A stretch of DNA of 64,000 nucleotides from contig JAEHOE010000115.1 in the NCBI GenBank assembly GCA_016858145.1, forward strand, positions 1-64,000. The letters are read 5' to 3'. The first letter of the stretch is position 1; each line of letters starts with the position of its first letter. Shown in pieces: positions 58,452 through 64,000 of the stretch. A program made the translations under genes and the position numbers. Origin of the DNA: Edaphochlamys debaryana (lineage: Eukaryota > Chlorophyta > Chlorophyceae > Chlamydomonadales). The notes under the pieces were generated by a model. It searched no databases. It saw only the letters and a program-made list of their open reading frames with translations, and was not told where the DNA came from.

Positions 58452-61400
58452 CTACCCCATCCGCTCCCCCCGCAGCCTGAAGCCGCGGCCGCTGCCCCCC
58501 AGCCCCGAGCCCAGCGCCCGCATCCCCCCCGCCCCCAACAGCACCCGCCGCACCGCCGCCTGCGCCGCCGCCTGCGCCTCCGCGGGCAGCGGCCGCGGCC
58601 CCAGGCTGCGCGCCCCCGCCGCCGCCATGCGGTCGTGCGCCTGGCGCCCCAGCAGGCAGGTGGCGTTGGTGCGGGCGTCCAGGATGGCCAGCATGCGGGG
58701 GTCCTGGGGGGGGGAGGGGGCAGGGAGGGAGGGAGGGAGTGGGCCATGGGGGTGCGGGCTGCGTGGGGCATGGGGCCATCGAGCTGAGAGGCACAGGAAA
58801 GGATTGGCCAGCATGCCGGGGTCCTGGGGGGCGGGGGGGTTGGGATGGAGGAGGAGGGGGACCTGCAGATAAGCAACGTGGGGGAGCGTGGGGCATGGGA
58901 ACATGCGCGCGGACCTGATGCGCACGGCCGTCCCGGCAGTGGTTTGGGGGGAGTCCACAGGAGGGCAGGGTGGGGATGGACCAGCTTGCAGGTTTCGGAG
59001 GGAGCGGCGGTGTGTGGAGGTGGGGGGTGGCCAGCGCCGGCGCGTCCTCGCAGTGATCCCTCGCCCCGCCCCCACGGCGCCCCACCCATCCCACCCACCC
59101 ACCCACCTTGGAGGTCATCCCCGACACGCCCTCCGGGTTGCGCTTCACCCGGGCGTTCTGCTCATCGATGGAGCCGCTGGGGGGGGCGGGGGAGGGGAGG
59201 GGGGAGGTGGGGAGGGTTGAGAGGGTAAAGGGGGTGAGCGGCCGTGACATTCCAAGCGAGGATCAGGTGGAGGGCGGTCGGGGGCGCGGAACGAAGGCCG
59301 GAAGAGACCTGCAGGGCTGCGTGCCAGTGCGCGGCCGCGACCCGACGCGGAACGAAGGCGGCGGGAGGCTTGCAGGGTGCTTATGGTCCCGCTCCCCGCC
59401 TTGCCCACCTGTAGTGGTATATGAGCAGGGGCCCGGCCGTGGGGTTGGAGACCATGTGCACGTGGCCCACGGTCTTGTTGTCGCCGATGCGGATGCCGTT
59501 GCGGCCGGGGGCGTAGCTGCGCGTGCGGGGCGCGGGGTGGGGAGGGTGGAACGGGAGGAGAGCGGGGAGGTGAGGGGATGGTGGTAAGGGGCTGGGTTGG
59601 TTCGGCCGGGAGCGTAAGCCGTGGACACGCGGAGGTGGGCCTCGGCCTCGGCACCGGCATCAGAGCAAGGGGCCGCGCAGGCGTCCAGCATGTCCCCGAG
59701 AAGCCGGAAGGCCGCGAGGGCGCATGCCTGGGCCGTCTCCTCTTCCCCTGCCGATCGAGGTAGCCGCTACCCGCCTCGCAAAAGAAAGCCTCCTTTGACC
59801 CATGCCCCCATGCCCCCATTCCCCCCACCCCGCTCACAAGAAGTAGTGTGCGTTGCCGCCCACTTCAGCGTACTCGGGCCGCACGATGCCCTTGACCTGG
59901 GGGCAGCAGGGCGAGCGGCATGCATGCATCCAGCCTCTGGCTTCTCCTAGGACCCCACCGCGCACACTTCCCGGACAGCGCAGCACCTCATGCGGCCCTC
60001 TGTGGCTGCAGTGGCGTGCCCGCAGGCGCTCCTCGGGCGAGGCCTCACTCCTTCGCCTGCGCCGCTCCCACTTCCTTCCCGGGCCCGTCCCCGCTCACGT
60101 GCTCCCCCGGTCGCCCGATGCACTTGGTGAAGGTCTCGAGCATGCCCTGCCCCCGCTGCCTGCTCTGCACGCCGCCGCTGCCCACGATCACGCGGTGGAT
60201 GATCAGCGCCCCCAGCTGCTTGTTGGATTCGTAGTCCCGCAGTACGGCAGGTATGGATCCGTTGAAAGCAGGATCCGTGACCATCATGAGCTCGTCCAGA
60301 TCCGTCAGCCTGGGGTAAGTGGAGGAGGTAAGGGGGGTCATGTGGGTCGGCAAAGGGCCATGTGGGTCGGCCGCCAGGAATTCAGGGCGTGGGGGCAGGA
60401 AGGGCCATGTGGGTCGGTCCAGGGCGTGGGGTGCATGCAGCCACGCAAGGCGACCAGCTGAGGGTGAGGCCGCCGACCCACTGCCCCGCCGTCCTGTGCC
60501 TTCCCAGGCAGTGCGCTGTCTCGACCGGCTCCCGCCGCCCTCCTGACTGCGCCCCCGGCCTTCTACGCTGCGCAGCCCAGCCCGACAGCCCCACATAAAC
60601 CCCGCCCCCCGCCGACGAGCCCCGACCCACATCATCCTGTGGGGAGGGAAATCGGGCGGGCAACTACACTCAGAGTGGGCAGGAAAAGGGCAGGTACCGA
60701 CAGTCAGAGCCGCAGTAGCACAGCAGAGTCCCCCCTTCTAAAAGCTCTACCCAGGCACCTTCCAAGGTCAACTGCCCCAACCCCTACGCCGCCTCCTCCC
60801 CCAACCCCTCACCACTTGTAGTAACCCTTGGCTTGGGACAGGCACTGCCCAAACACACGGCCCTGCAGGCCGTCCGCAAATTTCTTAACCTTGGGCAGCT
60901 CACTCGTGAGGTACGTGTACTGCACCTGTACGGGAGGCGTATGGAGAGCCGTACAACGCGGAAAGGAGCAAAGGCGCAAGTATGTAGGGGTTTCCACCAG
61001 TGCGGGTATGCAGGCCATCAGCACGATGGCCACGAGTGCTGAGTTCCTCTTTAGCGGGGGAAGTGTCGCCCCCACCCCCTGACTCGCTGCCTTGCGCCAC
61101 AAACCAGACACGCCGAAGACCCAGCCGTTACCCGTACAGAGCCTTGCAGCCGCCCCTCAGATGCCAGCCACCCTCCTTCCGCCCCCTCTTGTCCCTGCCC
61201 CATCCCCATCCCCGCCCTTCCCCCCTTCCCCCTGCCCCCGCCGCTCACCTTGCCCGCCACCACGTAGTCCTCCAGCTCCCTCAGCATGGGGATGCTAGAG
61301 TTGTGGTCAAAGAGGAATATCTGCACCAGAAGGGGGGCAGTGGCGGGAAGAGGGAGGAGGTGAGGGAGGAGGTGTGGGGGGAGGTGTGGGCCAAGGGTCA

Positions 61401-62049
61401 GGGCCGCGGGGCAGTGGACGGCCCCCAGTGGCGGCGCTGAATGGAATTAATAAGTGATGGCATTGCATTGACTGAATGGTAGGCTGGCAGGGGGCTTAGT
61501 GCCTGTATGAGCAACGCGCTCAACTGGGTGGAGGGCTGGGCGCACACACGATTTCGGCAGTAGCAAGGGCACGCCCCAGGGGCCCCCGACTGCAACCCCT
61601 GCTCGCCTTATCCACTCCTGCCCAGAGGTGGTACTCGATCCTGACAGCGGGACAAAGCGTAGGGGGTTTGTGGGGGTTGCGGGACAGAGCCAGGCGGGCG
61701 CGATCACGCAAGCACTGAACGCTGGCACGCAAGCGGGGAGACGGAGGGGCGACGAAGTGGAGGGCGGACGCCCAGGTACCCAGCGCGTACCCAGCATACC
61801 CAGCGCGTACCATTCCCTGATGTCTCCGTTGCCATCCTTGACGACGAGACACGCCGCGAGGTAGCCCGGCTCGCTCTGATGCAGCAGATGGTTGCCACCC
61901 CGGGGCACTTCCACAAACTTCTTGGGTGGGGGCGGTGCTACTGCTGGTTTAGCGGAATTACTCGGTGCGTCTTGTGCGTCCGCAGCTATCAATTGTGGGA
62001 CGCAAAGAAAAAGCGCGGCAACTAGGTATGTTGCTCGCCGTGGAGGCAT
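58452..62049 (-). CDS. GT92-family glycosyltransferase, paralogue 2
   Basis: Nine exons in consistent phase: 61811-62049, 61607-61640, 61249-61320, 60813-60925, 60099-60309, 59838-59896, 59409-59516, 59107-59176 and 58452-58703 (TAG), giving 385 residues. The start at 62049 gives a signal peptide (MPPRRATYLVAALFLCV, then PQLIAADA). It shares the GT92 features of paralogue 1: GYLAACLVVKDGNGDIREW, IEYHLWAGVDK, FLFDHNSSIP, LTDLDELMM and IGDNKTVGHVHMV. Exon 5 equals exons 5 and 6 of paralogue 1 fused, so one intron differs between the two. Intron 2 uses a GC donor (AAG|GCGAGC). The C-terminal exon is longer and divergent (Ala/Gly/Arg-rich). Exons 4-5 are almost identical in DNA to paralogue 1 while both ends differ strongly. 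Confidence 0.9.
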
Positions 62050-63094
62050 GGCGCGAACTCGCTGGTGCGCTAGGTGCAAGGTTATAATGCGTGCAATATG
62101 CGGGGCGAGCAGGATCGTCGTCTGAGCTGACTTCCGACCGTACGGTCGCACGGCTCCACACGTGTTACCCCGCCCGGTTCCCCGCCCCGCTTCATCCCCC
62201 CAAGTCCCCACTCTTTCCTCTGGAAGCATCGGGTCCACATGTCTAGCCGAGCTCTTACATCCTCGCTGCCCTTTACAGAGGGAGGGTTAGGGAAGAGCGT
62301 CGACGGGGCGGTGGTCGAGGAGGCCCTCTTCGACAACCGCCCTCCTAAGGAGGGAGAGGCCATGACGGGGCGGGCAAGGGCCGCGACCGAAGGCCCCCGC
62401 ATGCCCCCGCGCGCACGCACACACGCGGCGCCAGCCCGCCTCCTCTCCTACCCCACCTGAGCTACAGTCCCCGTTGCTCCCAAAGCAAGAACCTGGTGCG
62501 GCAGCAAGGATGCACATGGAGCCGACAACTGCCGTACAAATTCATGCAGCGGGCGCTCGGCGCCGTGCTGTCCCTCTGGCGGCCCTCACACCAAGCCATT
62601 AACTCGGCCTGGGCCGGAACAATTTGGGCTGTAGAAGTGCTGACCTTGATGGTTTGATGTCGATGGGACCAGGGCCAAGCACCCCTGTAGCGACTTCGAA
62701 TAGTCCCTTACACCCGCCCTGGCCTCACAGATTTTGAGGTCGTCACACGCATGCGGGGGCTCCTCACCGTCAGACAGCTTAGGCATCGGCGTTGAATTTC
62801 TGGGGGGGGCGACGGCAGTCGCTGGTTGGGGTGGGGGCAAGAACAGCTGGACTTTGCAAGGGTCTAGGACAAGCTGGCGCCCCCACGGCGAAAATTAAAA
62901 CGGCTGCTTCACCTGAGCGATGCGGCTTCTTGCCACATTGTCCTCGTCAAAGCCCCCAGGGGGGCGGAAAACGAGGGGTGGGCCCCGCACCCAGGGGGTA
63001 GGTCCTCCCCAGACATACATCATGCCTCACCTGAGCAGAGCTTGCCGTGAGGATCCCGAACTTTCAGAAAAAAAACGGAGGTTTAGCTGCAAAG
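62050..63094. other. Upstream region of GT92 paralogue 2
   Basis: It should contain the promoter of the minus-strand GT92 gene. A plus-strand open frame at 62239-62460 (about 73 codons) has a coding-like stretch, GKSVDGAVVEEALFDNRPP, but matches no family known to me and has no visible splice context. Nothing else is recognised. Confidence 0.4.
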
Positions 63095-63665
63095 TTATGG
63101 GGGCCCAAAGTTCTCGGTCGGTCGTCGGTCGGGGGGGGTCGGGGGACTTCGGGAGGCTGTGTGGCGGAACTTTGTCACCGTGGCGTAGAGCAGCGCCCAG
63201 CATTATCCCACACGCCCTGAGCATGCGGCAAGGCACGTTTTCATGCTGGTAAGTCACTCGTACCCTTCCAGCTGTGTTAGGGGTCGGGACTGGTGGGACA
63301 TGTCGGCATGCCGGACCCCGGGCACACACGCGACCACCCAAAGGCGTCTCGCAGGTGCTCCCGGACGCCCGCCTTCCACTCCCGCGCCCCAGACCGCACA
63401 ATACTTGCAATGCACAGCCCTGATATCGCCCCTCGGTGCCGAGCCGTTGGTCAAATGACGGGTCGGGGTCCGTGGCATGGTCGATGGTACCCGAACAATG
63501 TGGGCCACCGGGAGTGGTGTGCGCGCCCATGGATAGAGCACACGGCCAGCAGTCCAGCAAAACGCGAAAGGCATAGAATGGAGTACGTACAGGCCTTGTA
63601 CGGCAGTGTCGAACACTGTACGGGTCGGTTGGTCGTCGGTCCTGGGGGGTCGGGGGACTATAGGG
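63095..63665 (-). repeat. Dispersed repeat-family member, right of the GT92 pair
   Basis: GGTCGTCGGTC followed by GGGGGTCGGGGGACT occurs at about 63117-63148 and again at about 63629-63659, in the same orientation and roughly 510 bases apart. Inside, GACATGTCGGCATGCC (63297-63312) and a GTGTGGCGGAACTTTGTCAC segment are reverse complements of segments in the repeat at 51541-52130. The element is therefore in the opposite orientation to that one. Confidence 0.45.
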
Positions 63666-64000
63666 CATGATTTGGGCAACTTTGTTTGTACCCCCCGCCT
63701 GCCCCACCCGATCTGCTACGCAACCCATTCCCCTCGGTAACCGTGGGCGCACTATACTCCAACCTAGCTTTAACGCGTTGATAGCAGTTTGTCGGGGGCC
63801 TCGCACCCACGGTCTTATCTACACTGGCACCGCTCCGCCACCTCCTAGCCACTGCTACCCGCCACCACTCTCCGCGCCGCCAGCCGCTGCGCCAGGGACT
63901 CCGAGCAAGCCTGCAAGGGACTCCGAGTGAGTTCCCCACATGCTGCGAAGCCAGGTCCCCGCCCCGGCGGGTCTTGAAAACTGGCCTTTCCCCACCTGGC
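63666..64000. other. Right edge of window, no feature recognised
   Basis: The last 335 bases hold no recognisable exon or repeat. Short open frames on both strands lack domains. Confidence 0.5.

Noticed and set aside
63095..63665. LTR retrotransposon or solo LTR suggested by direct repeats about 510 bases apart
   Set aside because: The repeats are only about 30 bases, G-rich and imperfect, with no primer-binding site, polypurine tract or coding region between them.

Overview
The window looks like nuclear DNA of a chlorophyte alga of the Chlamydomonas/volvocine type. The evidence is strongly GC-rich sequence, many short GT-AG introns with GTGAGN donors and C-rich acceptor tracts, an octotricopeptide-repeat (OPR) protein, a nuclear gene for plastid ribosomal protein L13, TGTAA 3'-end signals and an L1-type LINE. 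The species cannot be named from the sequence alone.

Layout. Bases 1-17556 and 28233-45690 are two copies of the same DNA in the same orientation. They fit a head-to-tail tandem duplication with a unit of about 28.1 kb, whose junction is at 17556/17557. On that reading 17557-45690 is one complete unit (copy B) and 1-17556 is the right-hand part of another (copy A). Copy B carries, left to right: a 566-bp foldback (MITE-like) element at 18120-18685; a fucosyltransferase-like gene (+, 19943-23391); a LINE (+, 24057 to about 29000); then three minus-strand genes, a DUF3431 protein (30607-33310), a membrane-anchored class I SAM methyltransferase (34259-39249) and an OPR protein (40869-46269). The OPR gene runs across the unit's right edge into single-copy DNA. 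In copy A the DUF3431, methyltransferase and OPR genes all carry frameshifting indels relative to copy B, and the OPR gene also loses its 5' end at the junction. Most differences between copies are 1-2 base indels, so either decay or uncorrected sequencing error could explain them.

The right part is single-copy. The plastid L13 gene (+, 48603-50044) diverges from the OPR gene across about 2.3 kb. Two GT92-type glycosyltransferase paralogues face each other tail to tail (52807-56857 + and 58452-62049 -). They are bracketed by two diverged, oppositely oriented copies of a short repeat family (about 51.5-52.1 kb and 63.1-63.7 kb), which suggests an old inverted duplication centred near 57.6 kb.

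Function. Two genes serve organelle gene expression (OPR RNA-binding protein, plastid ribosomal L13). Five gene models (fucosyltransferase-like, DUF3431, signal-anchored methyltransferase, two GT92) have N-terminal signal or anchor segments, or belong to glycosyltransferase-like families. This suggests a loose neighbourhood of secretory-pathway glycan-modifying enzymes. Their substrates are unknown. For the methyltransferase, the OPR gene and both GT92 genes every exon was delimited by hand with agreeing intron phases; for the DUF3431 and fucosyltransferase-like genes some exons remain unresolved.
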